20,339 bases of DNA, taken from contig CAYFNH010000041.1 of NCBI GenBank assembly GCA_964344435.1, forward strand, positions 1-20,339, written 5' to 3'. A program made the position numbers and the translations under genes. Below are positions 14,212 through 20,339 of the stretch, one piece after another. The notes beneath the pieces are model-generated. The model saw only the letters and a program-made list of their open reading frames with translations, was not told the origin of the DNA and made no database searches. This stretch comes from Thiopontia sp964344435. GTDB lineage: Bacteria > Pseudomonadota > Gammaproteobacteria > GCF-002020875. Numbering within the stretch: position 1 is the stretch's first letter; each line of letters opens with the position of its first letter.

Positions 14212-14989
14212 CATCCTCTCCCAGATAAGCCTTGATCACTGCCGGGTTGTTGCGAATCTCTTCCGGCGTGCCTGTGGCGACCAGTTTTCCGTAGTCCATC
14301 ACGAAGATGCGGTGGGAGAGGTTCATCACCAGTTTCATGTCATGTTCGATCAGCAGGATCGACTGTCCTTCCGAAAGCAGTAGATTGATCAGTACCTCCA
14401 ATTCCTTCGTTTCATTGGGATTCATTCCGGCGGCCGGTTCATCCAGCAGCAGTAGACAGGGTTCCGTAGCCAGCGCACGGCCAATCTCCAGTCGCCGCTG
14501 CTCGCCATAGGAGAGGTTGCCGGAGAGTTCGTGCGCCTTTTTGTCGAGCCCAATCTTCTGCAGGATACGGTAGCTGATCTCGATGATCGCCTCTTCCTCT
14601 TCTCGAGTGCGTTTGTCACGCAGGATGGCACCGAGGATAAAGGCGTGGGTACGGCAGTGACGACCGATCATCACATTCTCCAGCACCGACATACTCTGAA
14701 ACAGACGTATATTCTGAAAGGTGCGGGCCATGCCGTGCTCGGCGATCTGGTTGGGTTTTAGACTGTTGAGGCGGATGGTTGACTGGCCAGGTGGCGTCAA
14801 CAGCACCTCGCCGGAAGTGGGGGTATAGATGCCGGTGGTACAATTGAAGAAGGTGGTCTTGCCGGCCCCGTTGGGGCCGATCAGGGCGGCGATCTCACCA
14901 CTGTGAACCTCCAGGTTGAGCTGGTCGAGTGCCTTCAGTCCACCAAACTGCATTACCAGACTATCGACCTTGAGGATCGGCTGGGTCAT
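14204..14989 (-). CDS. livG: Branched-chain amino acid ABC transporter ATPase LivG
   Basis: LivG is the partner ATPase of LivF. The 261-residue protein has Walker A GPNGAGKTT (38-46), the family-specific MARTFQNIRLF segment, signature LSYGEQRRLEIGRA, Walker B LLLLDEPAAGMN and switch histidine in LLIEHDMKLVM. The C-terminus ends with the typical NNPAVIKAYLGE. It overlaps livM by 4 nt (ATGA) and livF by 8 nt. It is complete and of normal length. Confidence 0.97.
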   Translation of the reverse strand: MTQPILKVDSLVMQFGGLKALDQLNLEVHSGEIAALIGPNGAGKTTFFNCTTGIYTPTSGEVLLTPPGQSTIRLNSLKPNQIAEHGMARTFQNIRLFQSMSVLENVMIGRHCRTHAFILGAILRDKRTREEEEAIIEISYRILQKIGLDKKAHELSGNLSYGEQRRLEIGRALATEPCLLLLDEPAAGMNPNETKELEVLINLLLSEGQSILLIEHDMKLVMNLSHRIFVMDYGKLVATGTPEEIRNNPAVIKAYLGEDDA

Positions 14990-16221
14990 GCCTGTTTCTC
15001 CACACCGTTCTCATCCCGGTGGTGGGGGAGTTTGTAATGTTGTCGTACATTGCGGATCAGCCCCTGTGGACGAAACACCATCATCGTCACCATGATGGCG
15101 CCGAAGGTGAGCATGCGATAGTCGGAAAAGGCGCGCAGGTATTCCGGCAACAGAATCAGGATAAAGGCCCCCAGAATCACCCCGACAATCGACCCCATAC
15201 CGCCCAGTACCACGATGGCGAGGATGATGGCGGACTCCAGAAAGGTGAAGCTGGCAGGGTTGATGAAGGTAGTCTTGGCGGCAAACAGTACTCCGGCCAT
15301 ACCGGCCCAGGTGGCCCCGAGGGCAAAGGCGGTCAGCTTGGTTTTGGTCTTGTCGATCCCCATCGCCTGGCAGGCAATGTCATCCTCCCGCAGTGCCACC
15401 CAGGCACGCCCCAGCCGTGAGTGCTGCAGGCGGTTGACCACAAAGATGGTGACCAGCACCATGCCAATCATCAGGTAGTAGAGATAGGTGATGGCCTGAT
15501 CGAGCGAGAGCTCCAAGCCGAACAGCCCCGGACGGGGGATATTGGAGATACCGCTCGGCCCCTGTGAGAACTCGTTCCAGTTCTCCATGATCAGGCGGAT
15601 GATCTCACCAAAGGCGAGGGTGACAATGGCGAGGTAGTCTCCGCGCAGGCGCAGTACCGGAAAGCCGAGCAGAACACCGAACAGTGCCGCCAGCAGTGCG
15701 CCGGCGGGGAGTGCTGCCCAGAACCCAAGCCCAAAGTGGAGATTGAGCAGTGCATAGCTGTAGGCGCCAACCGCATAGAAGGCGACAAAACCGAGGTCGA
15801 GCAGCCCGGCGATACCGACCACAATATTCAGCCCCAGACCCAGTACCACATAGATCAGTGCAGTGGTCATTACATTGATCTGGTAAGTGGAGAAGAGGTG
15901 AGGAAAGAGCAGGGCAAAGAGCAGCAGTGCGCCGGAGAGGGGCAGCAGATATTTGGGGTCGTGCAACAGGGTCTGGAGCAGGTTGTGGCGCTCGATCTTC
16001 CTCTCCAGTTGGCGCTGTTTACGGTGTTTTTGGCGCTCGAAGAAGAGGCGGGCTACCAGCGAGAGGACAAAAGTGCCGATACCGACATAGGCCATATTTT
16101 CCCAGCGCCAGCTGACGATCTTCTCCAGTGGGTCGACCTTGATCACTAGGATCGGGAAGGTGAGAAACATGAACCAGAGGGCCACCTTGGCAGAGCGTTG
16201 GGTCTCCTGTAGTGAAATCAT
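14986..16221 (-). CDS. livM: Branched-chain amino acid ABC transporter permease LivM
   Basis: LivM is one of the two membrane permeases. The 411-residue protein belongs to the longer LivM type, like E. coli, with an N-terminal extension of about 110 residues. The extension has two or three membrane segments and a basic linker (RQKHRKQRQLERKIERH). The core then follows with LGLGLNIVVGIAGLLDLGFVAF, LRLRGDYLAIVTLAFGEI and LREDDIACQAMGID. The last is the coupling-helix region that meets the ATPases. The C-terminus ends in a His-rich polar tail. The start is 2 nt after the livH stop and the end overlaps livG, so it is firmly inside the operon. Confidence 0.96.
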   Translation of the reverse strand: MISLQETQRSAKVALWFMFLTFPILVIKVDPLEKIVSWRWENMAYVGIGTFVLSLVARLFFERQKHRKQRQLERKIERHNLLQTLLHDPKYLLPLSGALLLFALLFPHLFSTYQINVMTTALIYVVLGLGLNIVVGIAGLLDLGFVAFYAVGAYSYALLNLHFGLGFWAALPAGALLAALFGVLLGFPVLRLRGDYLAIVTLAFGEIIRLIMENWNEFSQGPSGISNIPRPGLFGLELSLDQAITYLYYLMIGMVLVTIFVVNRLQHSRLGRAWVALREDDIACQAMGIDKTKTKLTAFALGATWAGMAGVLFAAKTTFINPASFTFLESAIILAIVVLGGMGSIVGVILGAFILILLPEYLRAFSDYRMLTFGAIMVTMMVFRPQGLIRNVRQHYKLPHHRDENGVEKQA

Positions 16222-16223
16222 GG

Positions 16224-17126
16224 TCAGACTTTCTGAACCTCGTCGCGCCCCAGCAGCCCGGCCGGCTTGAACAGTAGAATCAACACCAGCAGAGCAAAGG
16301 CGAATACATCCTCATAGTCACTGGAGACATAGCCGGTGGCGAAGCTCTCGGTCAGTCCCAGAATAAAGCCCCCCAGCACTGCCCCGGGGATGGAGCCGAT
16401 GCCCCCCAGGACTGCCGCAGTGAAGGCTTTGATTCCGGCGATAAAGCCGATAAAGAAGTTGATCTGGCCGATGTGAGAGGCGATCAGGATGCCGCCAATG
16501 GCCGCCAGTGCCGAGCCGATCACAAAGGTCATGGAGATGATGCGGTCGACATTGATCCCGCACAGCATGGCCATGGTGCGATCCTGTGCGGTGGCGCGCA
16601 TCGCCTTGCCGAGACGGGTGAACTTGATGATCAGGGTGAGAATCAACATCGCCACCGCCGTAGTGACCACAATCACCAGGTCGGTGGTACCGACGATATG
16701 CGCCACTGGCTCCATGAAATCGAAGTCGGGGATCAGCATGGGAAAGGCGAGAAAATCGGAGGTCTGCGCCAGCAGCACATAGTTCTGCAGAAAGATCGAC
16801 ATGCCGATGGCGCTGATCAGAGGAGAGAGGCGCGGGGCACGGCGTAGTGGCTTGTAGGCCACTTTCTCAATGGTGTAGCCGTAGGCACTCGACCAGATCG
16901 CCGCCGCCACTCCGGCCAGCACAATGATCGAGAGCATTGGAAAACCGTAGATGGAGAGCACACTGGAGACGATAAAGGCGGTAAAGGCCCCAATCATGTA
17001 GATCTCGCCGTGGGCAAAGTTGATCAGGCCGATGATGCCATAGACCATGGTATACCCCAGCGCAATCAGCGCGTAGATTGACCCACGGGTCAATCCACTG
17101 AAGAAGAGCTCAATAAAATATTCCAC
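16224..17126 (-). CDS. livH: Branched-chain amino acid ABC transporter permease LivH
   Basis: LivH is the second permease of the importer. The 300-residue protein opens with a hydrophobic segment and GSIYALIALGYTMVYGIIGL followed by NFAHGEIYM, a hallmark of the family. It also has LGKAMRATAQDRTMAMLCGI (the coupling loop) and GGIGSIPGAVLGGFILGL. It uses a GTG start at 17126; the next in-frame Met would remove the conserved N-terminus. The gap to livK is 72 nt and holds a strong GC-rich hairpin, so livH may be expressed less than livK. Confidence 0.96.
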   Translation of the reverse strand: MEYFIELFFSGLTRGSIYALIALGYTMVYGIIGLINFAHGEIYMIGAFTAFIVSSVLSIYGFPMLSIIVLAGVAAAIWSSAYGYTIEKVAYKPLRRAPRLSPLISAIGMSIFLQNYVLLAQTSDFLAFPMLIPDFDFMEPVAHIVGTTDLVIVVTTAVAMLILTLIIKFTRLGKAMRATAQDRTMAMLCGINVDRIISMTFVIGSALAAIGGILIASHIGQINFFIGFIAGIKAFTAAVLGGIGSIPGAVLGGFILGLTESFATGYVSSDYEDVFAFALLVLILLFKPAGLLGRDEVQKV

Positions 17127-17152
17127 GGGCCTAATTCAATTGGGGGGGTATT

Positions 17153-17190
17153 CCCTCCCCCAGGCAGGGGGAGGGCAAGGGCGGGGTGGA
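17153..17190 (+). repeat. GC-rich palindromic intergenic repeat, copy 2
   Basis: CCCTCCCCC (17153-17161) pairs perfectly with GGGGGAGGG (17167-17175) around AGGCA, and a G-rich tail (AAGGGCGGGGTGG) follows. Copy 1 lies at 3777-3816 in the opposite orientation. Here it lies inside the liv operon, between the livK stop and the livH start, so the livK mRNA would end with a very stable hairpin. No T-run follows on the minus strand. Confidence 0.7.
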
Positions 17191-17198
17191 GTGCTCAG

Positions 17199-18320
17199 TC
17201 ATTCCACCTCAACATAAGCACCACTCTTCACCTGATACATCGAGAAACCGACACCAATCGCATCACCACGGCCATCGAAGTGGATATTGCCGACCGGGGT
17301 ATTGGTTTTGTGCTGCTGCAGTGCTGCACGAACCTTCTCATAATCGGTGCTATTGGCTTGATCGACCGCATTCAGCAGTGCCTGTGCTGCGGCATAGGCA
17401 TTCTCGAAGAAGGCCCCAGGGTCGCTCTGGTAAGCCGTTTTGTGTGCCGCTATAGCCGCTGTGGAGAGAGGGTTGGCTGAGTTGTCCTTCGGACCGGTCG
17501 CATAGACCCCCTCGGCATACCTGCCAGCCACCTTGATAAAGGTGTCATCTTTTACCCCGTCATCCGAAACAAAGAGCGTCTTCATCCGCTTTCTGCGCAT
17601 CTGTGAGATGATTTTGGATGCCTCTGGATGGTAGCCGCCATAGATCACCACATCGGCACGGGAACGCTTGATCTTCTGTACCACTGCGGAGTAATCCATT
17701 GCACCGGGGGTTACCCCCTCGTAGAGCACCACCTCGGCTCTGCCGGATGCCTCAATGAATTTCTTGGCAAACTCGGCATAGCCCTTGCCGTAGTCCCCCT
17801 TGTCGTGGATCACCGCAATCTTCTTTGCGCCCAGTGTATCGAGGGTGAAATCGACCCCCTTGCGTGCCTGTGCATCATCGGAGGCGATGGTGCGGTAGAA
17901 GTTGGGGTAGTCCCCACTCTGGGTCAAGGCGGGGTTGGTGGCGGAGGGAGACATCACCACAATACCGGCATTCTTGTAGATGGGCAGTGCTGCCTTGGTT
18001 GCACCGGAGCAGATGTGGCCCAGTACCACATGGGCCCCATCGGAGACCAGTTTGGTGGCGGTGTTGGTTGCTACCTCCGGTTTGCAGACATCATCCTCGA
18101 TCAGCAGTTCTACCTGCTTGCCGTCGATACCACCGTTGGCGTTGATCTCCTTTACCACCAGTTCGGCTGCTTTGGTGGAGGGGATGCCGTAGGAGGCGAG
18201 GTCACCAGTGTGGGCACCGGCAACCCCCAACTTGATGGTATCTGCCGCTGTGGCACTGGTTGAGGTCAATAGTGCCACCAGAGCGAATGAAGTGGCGAGG
18301 TTCTGTAGGGTCAATTTCAC
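17199..18320 (-). CDS. livK: Periplasmic branched-chain amino acid binding protein LivK
   Basis: This is the substrate-binding protein of the liv importer. From GTG 18320 it is 373 residues with a signal peptide (about 1-26, ending SATAA before DTIKLG). Family landmarks include GGIDGKQVELLIEDD, the cysteine pair in EDDVCKPE and LGHICSGAT that forms a disulfide in E. coli LivJ/LivK, SATNPALT, IAVIHDKGDYG and VIYGGYHPEA. The GTG start is chosen because GGAGG (18328-18332) lies 7 nt upstream; an upstream ATG at 18371 would put 17 polar residues before the signal peptide. Leu/Ile/Val are the likely ligands, but related proteins bind amides or other amino acids. Only one binding protein is present. 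It is the first gene of the operon. Confidence 0.95.
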   Translation of the reverse strand: MKLTLQNLATSFALVALLTSTSATAADTIKLGVAGAHTGDLASYGIPSTKAAELVVKEINANGGIDGKQVELLIEDDVCKPEVATNTATKLVSDGAHVVLGHICSGATKAALPIYKNAGIVVMSPSATNPALTQSGDYPNFYRTIASDDAQARKGVDFTLDTLGAKKIAVIHDKGDYGKGYAEFAKKFIEASGRAEVVLYEGVTPGAMDYSAVVQKIKRSRADVVIYGGYHPEASKIISQMRRKRMKTLFVSDDGVKDDTFIKVAGRYAEGVYATGPKDNSANPLSTAAIAAHKTAYQSDPGAFFENAYAAAQALLNAVDQANSTDYEKVRAALQQHKTNTPVGNIHFDGRGDAIGVGFSMYQVKSGAYVEVE

Positions 18321-18478
18321 TGATCTTCCTCCGTAAATGATTGGATGCATGGTGATCGAAACAGCGCCCAAATGGTGCCATAAAGCGCCCCTTTTTTACA
18401 GGGTTGTCCCCTTGCGATTACAAGTCGGCAGCAGTAAAACGCTACAATACGGTTTTCGATGAATGAACGAGTGTTGTG
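18321..18478. promoter_or_regulatory. Divergent livK / pncC control region
   Basis: This 158-nt gap should hold promoters for both sides. For pncC, TACAAT at 18443-18448 is a fair -10 box 31 nt before the ATG, but no matching -35 box is clear. For livK, the strong Shine-Dalgarno GGAGG (minus strand, 18328-18332) is obvious, but no convincing promoter was found. The C/T-rich run at 18387-18397 has no clear role. Confidence 0.45.
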
Positions 18479-18967
18479 ATGCAGGCAGAGATTGACCAGG
18501 TAGTGGAGCAGTTGAAAGGGCGGTTGCTGGATGAAAGGATACGGGTAGCAACCGCTGAATCTTGCACCGCAGGCTGGATTGCCAAATCCCTGACCGATCC
18601 GGCAGGCAGCAGTGCCTGGTTTGAGCGTGGTTTTGTCACCTACTCCAATGAGGCCAAAGAGGAGATGCTGGGGGTTCAGCAACAGACACTAATCGATCAT
18701 GGTGCCGTCAGTGAGGCTACGGTACAGGAGATGGTGAGCGGAGCACTGCAAAACAGCCGTGCTGATCTGGCAGTGGCGGTCAGTGGGATTGCCGGGCCAT
18801 CGGGTGGATCTGCTGATAAGCCAGTGGGCTTGGTCTGGTTTGGCTGGCAGCGTAGGGGAGGCGGGCCACAGACAATCTCACATATCCTTGAGGGAGACCG
18901 CGATGCGATCCGGGCGCAGACCGTTGTGATGGCGCTGCAGGGGCTGTCGCGTCTGATAGCTGGGTAA
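18479..18967 (+). CDS. pncC: Nicotinamide-nucleotide amidase PncC (CinA C-terminal family)
   Basis: PncC deamidates nicotinamide mononucleotide to nicotinate mononucleotide, feeding NAD recycling after reactions such as NAD-dependent DNA ligation. The 162-residue protein is the stand-alone CinA C-terminal domain. Motifs are AESCTAG (26-32, with catalytic Ser28), VTYSNEAK (53-60, with Lys60), GIAGPSGGSADKPVG (103-117) and GDRDAIRAQ (139-147). ATG 18479 is chosen with ACGAG ending 8 nt upstream; an adjacent GTG at 18476 is possible. The stop is 4 nt before the thpR start, so the two form an operon. In many relatives pncC lies next to recA; here recA is not in the window. Confidence 0.95.
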   Translation: MQAEIDQVVEQLKGRLLDERIRVATAESCTAGWIAKSLTDPAGSSAWFERGFVTYSNEAKEEMLGVQQQTLIDHGAVSEATVQEMVSGALQNSRADLAVAVSGIAGPSGGSADKPVGLVWFGWQRRGGGPQTISHILEGDRDAIRAQTVVMALQGLSRLIAG

Positions 18968-18971
18968 TAGA

Positions 18972-19496
18972 ATGGCAACTCGACGGCTCTTTTTTGCACT
19001 GGAACCCCCTGCACCGGTTCGTACCGAGATTGAGCAAATCAAGCAGGCTTGTGTGGAACAGAACCGGGGCAGTGCGGTGGCTGAAAACAATCTTCACCTC
19101 ACTCTGCAGTTTCTGGGGGCTATGGAGGAGGGGGAAATCGATGGATTGATGGCTGCCGCCGATCATCTCTCTGCCAGGCCCTTTGAGGTTTCGCTCGATT
19201 GTTTCGGCCACTGGGAAAAACCCCGTGCGCTCTGGCTGGGGCCACAGATCACTCCGGTACCACTGCTGGCACTGCAGCGGGGGCTGGAGGGGGCGTTGCA
19301 ACAGCGCTGTGGGATCGAACCGGAGCCGAAAACCTATCGCCCCCATGTCACACTGATGCGCAAGGTAAAGCAGGTAGCGTTCCTGCCGCAGATTGGGCCG
19401 TTGAATTGGCAGGTGGAGCAGTTCTCGTTAATGGAGTCGGTTTTAACCGGGGAGGGGGTGGTTTATCGGACACTACAGCAGTGGGTATTGCGATAG
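18972..19496 (+). CDS. thpR: RNA 2',3'-cyclic phosphodiesterase ThpR (2H family)
   Basis: ThpR (LigT) is a two-histidine phosphoesterase that opens 2',3'-cyclic phosphates on RNA and can join 2',5' linkages in vitro. The 174-residue protein has both signature motifs: HLTL (His42, Thr44) and HVTL (His125, Thr127). They are spaced as expected in the bilobal fold. The opening RRLFFALEPP is also typical (RLFFAL). It follows pncC by 4 nt. No terminator is seen after it; the next 150 nt hold a short tandem repeat instead. Confidence 0.94.
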   Translation: MATRRLFFALEPPAPVRTEIEQIKQACVEQNRGSAVAENNLHLTLQFLGAMEEGEIDGLMAAADHLSARPFEVSLDCFGHWEKPRALWLGPQITPVPLLALQRGLEGALQQRCGIEPEPKTYRPHVTLMRKVKQVAFLPQIGPLNWQVEQFSLMESVLTGEGVVYRTLQQWVLR

Positions 19497-19519
19497 GTAA
19501 CCTTGCTCGCTACTTCATT

Positions 19520-19550
19520 GGTCAGATAATGGGTCAGATAATGGGGTCAG
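19520..19550. repeat. Short tandem repeat of GTCAGATAAT
   Basis: GTCAGATAAT occurs at 19521-19530 and 19533-19542, followed by a partial GTCAG at 19546-19550, with G-rich joints giving a 12-13 nt period. It begins 24 nt after the thpR stop. The AATGGGGTCAG wording resembles sequences often seen beside REP-associated tyrosine transposase genes, but that is from memory and no transposase is present here. Confidence 0.55.
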
Positions 19551-19647
19551 TTCTAACTTTACAGCAGTTGTTGAGGGTGGTGCCAATGTGGGACAATCAG
19601 TTCGGCTGAGGCATTGGATGGTTTTGCCCGGATACGGTTACGCCTCT

Positions 19648-20058
19648 TTACGCTGTCAATCGTGAACCGTACTCTGATGCCAGCGGTTCGTCCAATAGAT
19701 GGCTGATGTAGGCTATAGCGTCTTCAAAGGTTGGGAATATGGCATATTCAAATGGATGCTCTTTGGGAAAGCTGTATACGGTTTCTGTAGCCAGTTGATT
19801 GAGGTCGGACATTGGATAGGCTGCCACCGCCCTCAGCCCTTTCATCTGGCCAACATGGGACATGGCCTCTGCAGTATGTGAGTGGGCAAGGCTTTTGTTG
19901 GAGATGATGCCGAAGGGTGTCTTCAGGTTCTCAACCAGCAGCTGATTGATCTGCAGCACCATATCCACGCTGACTTCAATCCCGTGATGGATGACGATTT
20001 CACCAATATCTTCTCGATGCAGGTGAATTGTGGCGAAGGGTAGTTCCAGTGATCTCAT
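19648..20058 (-). CDS. Unrecognised 136-residue cytosolic protein
   Basis: I do not firmly recognise this protein. It is soluble with no signal peptide. The pattern is an N-terminal beta-rich part (about 3-25, with IHLHREDIGEIVIHHG), a helix (30-45), a strand TPFGIISN (47-54), an Ala-rich helix near 58-70, a strand LRAVAAYP (75-82), and a final FEDAIAYISHLL helix (111-122). This alternating layout resembles small STAS/SpoIIAA-like proteins, but that is only a guess from pattern. It is convergent with thpR and lies between a tandem repeat and a foldback element. A candidate promoter on the minus strand has TTGACG at 20135-20140 and TACAAT at 20109-20114, but the 20-nt spacing is too long. No strong Shine-Dalgarno precedes ATG 20058. 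Confidence 0.7.
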   Translation of the reverse strand: MRSLELPFATIHLHREDIGEIVIHHGIEVSVDMVLQINQLLVENLKTPFGIISNKSLAHSHTAEAMSHVGQMKGLRAVAAYPMSDLNQLATETVYSFPKEHPFEYAIFPTFEDAIAYISHLLDEPLASEYGSRLTA

Positions 20059-20153
20059 GTTTGCGGGATAAGTCGGTGGAAGTTGACTGGTGCGGTGGGA
20101 CGATAGAGATTGTAGCGCATGATGTATGCACTGCCGTCAAATAATATTGAGAC

Positions 20154-20274
20154 GTAACTATTCAGCTCACCCCTGAAATCCGCCATATCGGTGTTCGAAA
20201 ATGGTCATTTACACTTGTAAACTCACATTTTCTGCCTTGATCTGACGAATTTCAGGGGCAACCTGAATAGCTAC
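20154..20274. mobile_element. 121-bp foldback (MITE-like) element, intact copy
   Basis: The 35-nt left arm (20154-20188) and right arm (20240-20274) are inverted repeats matching at 28 of 35 positions. The inner part continues the dyad: GAAAATG (20197-20203) pairs with CATTTTC, and TTTAC with GTAAA, around an ACTT centre at 20213-20216. The whole unit therefore folds into one long imperfect hairpin. The ends read GTARCTATTCAG and CTGAATAGYTAC. No coding capacity is seen. AATAAT lies just outside both ends (20140-20145, and inverted near 20280), which may extend the arms. Related sequences lie at 7680-7710 and 11297-11400. No transposase is present, so movement in trans is inferred. Confidence 0.7.
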
Positions 20275-20339
20275 TGTCATTATTGTTCACTGGTGTCCCA
20301 ACGTTGAAGAGGTAAAACTCACGTAGCCCCATAAAACAC
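20275..20339. other. Right edge, no gene seen
   Basis: After the foldback element 65 nt remain. Apart from TGTCATTA at 20275-20282, which is shared with the solo arm at 7703-7710, nothing recognisable is present. Confidence 0.4.

Noticed and set aside
17628..18263. Gly- and Cys-rich open frame of 211 codons opposite livK
   Set aside because: Its unusual composition comes from reading the livK codons in reverse; livK is certain.
18321..18371. A longer LivK starting at ATG 18371
   Set aside because: It would place 17 residues before the signal peptide. GTG 18320 has a strong GGAGG at ideal spacing.
1..20339. CRISPR array, tRNA, rRNA or riboswitch
   Set aside because: No regularly spaced repeats, cloverleaf-type sequences, rRNA segments or known riboswitch cores were noticed by reading; a covariance-model scan was not possible.

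Overview
The window reads as a chromosomal segment of a gammaproteobacterium. The evidence is gene order: a CorC/HlyC-type membrane protein (yfjD) and ypjD divergent from ffh, then rpsP-rimM-trmD-rplS, the arrangement familiar from Escherichia coli, followed by xerD-dsbC. A Chromatiales-like or sulfur-oxidiser-like relative is plausible, but this is inference from protein style and synteny only. Coding density is high and no rRNA, tRNA, CRISPR array, phage gene or intact transposase was seen.

Layout. 1-130: non-coding edge with two small related palindromes. 131-2218 (minus): yfjD and ypjD. 2357-6929 (plus): ffh (signal recognition particle GTPase), the ribosomal/tRNA-modification operon rpsP-rimM-trmD-rplS with its own promoters, a leader terminator-like hairpin and a final terminator, then xerD; dsbC follows to 7673. 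7708-11245 (minus): mutS with an unrecognised 318-residue protein 4 nt downstream. 11413-12147 (plus): a membrane-anchored ferritin-like DUF2202 protein. 12167-18320 (minus): a complete branched-chain amino acid ABC importer in the order livK-livH-livM-livG-livF, followed 40 nt later by a cation diffusion facilitator (CDF) protein with an atypical metal site and an overlapping stand-alone CZB zinc-binding protein. 18479-19496 (plus): pncC and thpR. 19648-20058 (minus): an unrecognised small protein. 20059-20339: non-coding, dominated by a 121-bp foldback element.

How the parts work together. The left half is core information processing: protein targeting (Ffh), ribosome assembly (S16, RimM, L19), tRNA m1G37 methylation (TrmD), chromosome dimer resolution (XerD), periplasmic disulfide isomerisation (DsbC) and mismatch repair (MutS). 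The centre-right is a nutrient-uptake and metal-handling block lying between mutS and pncC, genes that sit close together and near recA in several relatives.

Most interesting signals. (1) A family of short intergenic elements: an intact foldback copy at 20154-20274, a solo arm at 7680-7710 that supplies the stop codon of the 318-residue ORF, and a diverged copy between mutS and the DUF2202 gene. (2) The CDF protein, whose usual membrane metal-binding tetrad reads D/K and E/D, translationally coupled to a free-standing zinc-binding CZB protein. (3) A second GC-rich palindromic repeat present in two copies, one inside the liv operon between livK and livH. (4) Leader structures upstream of both rpsP and rplS.
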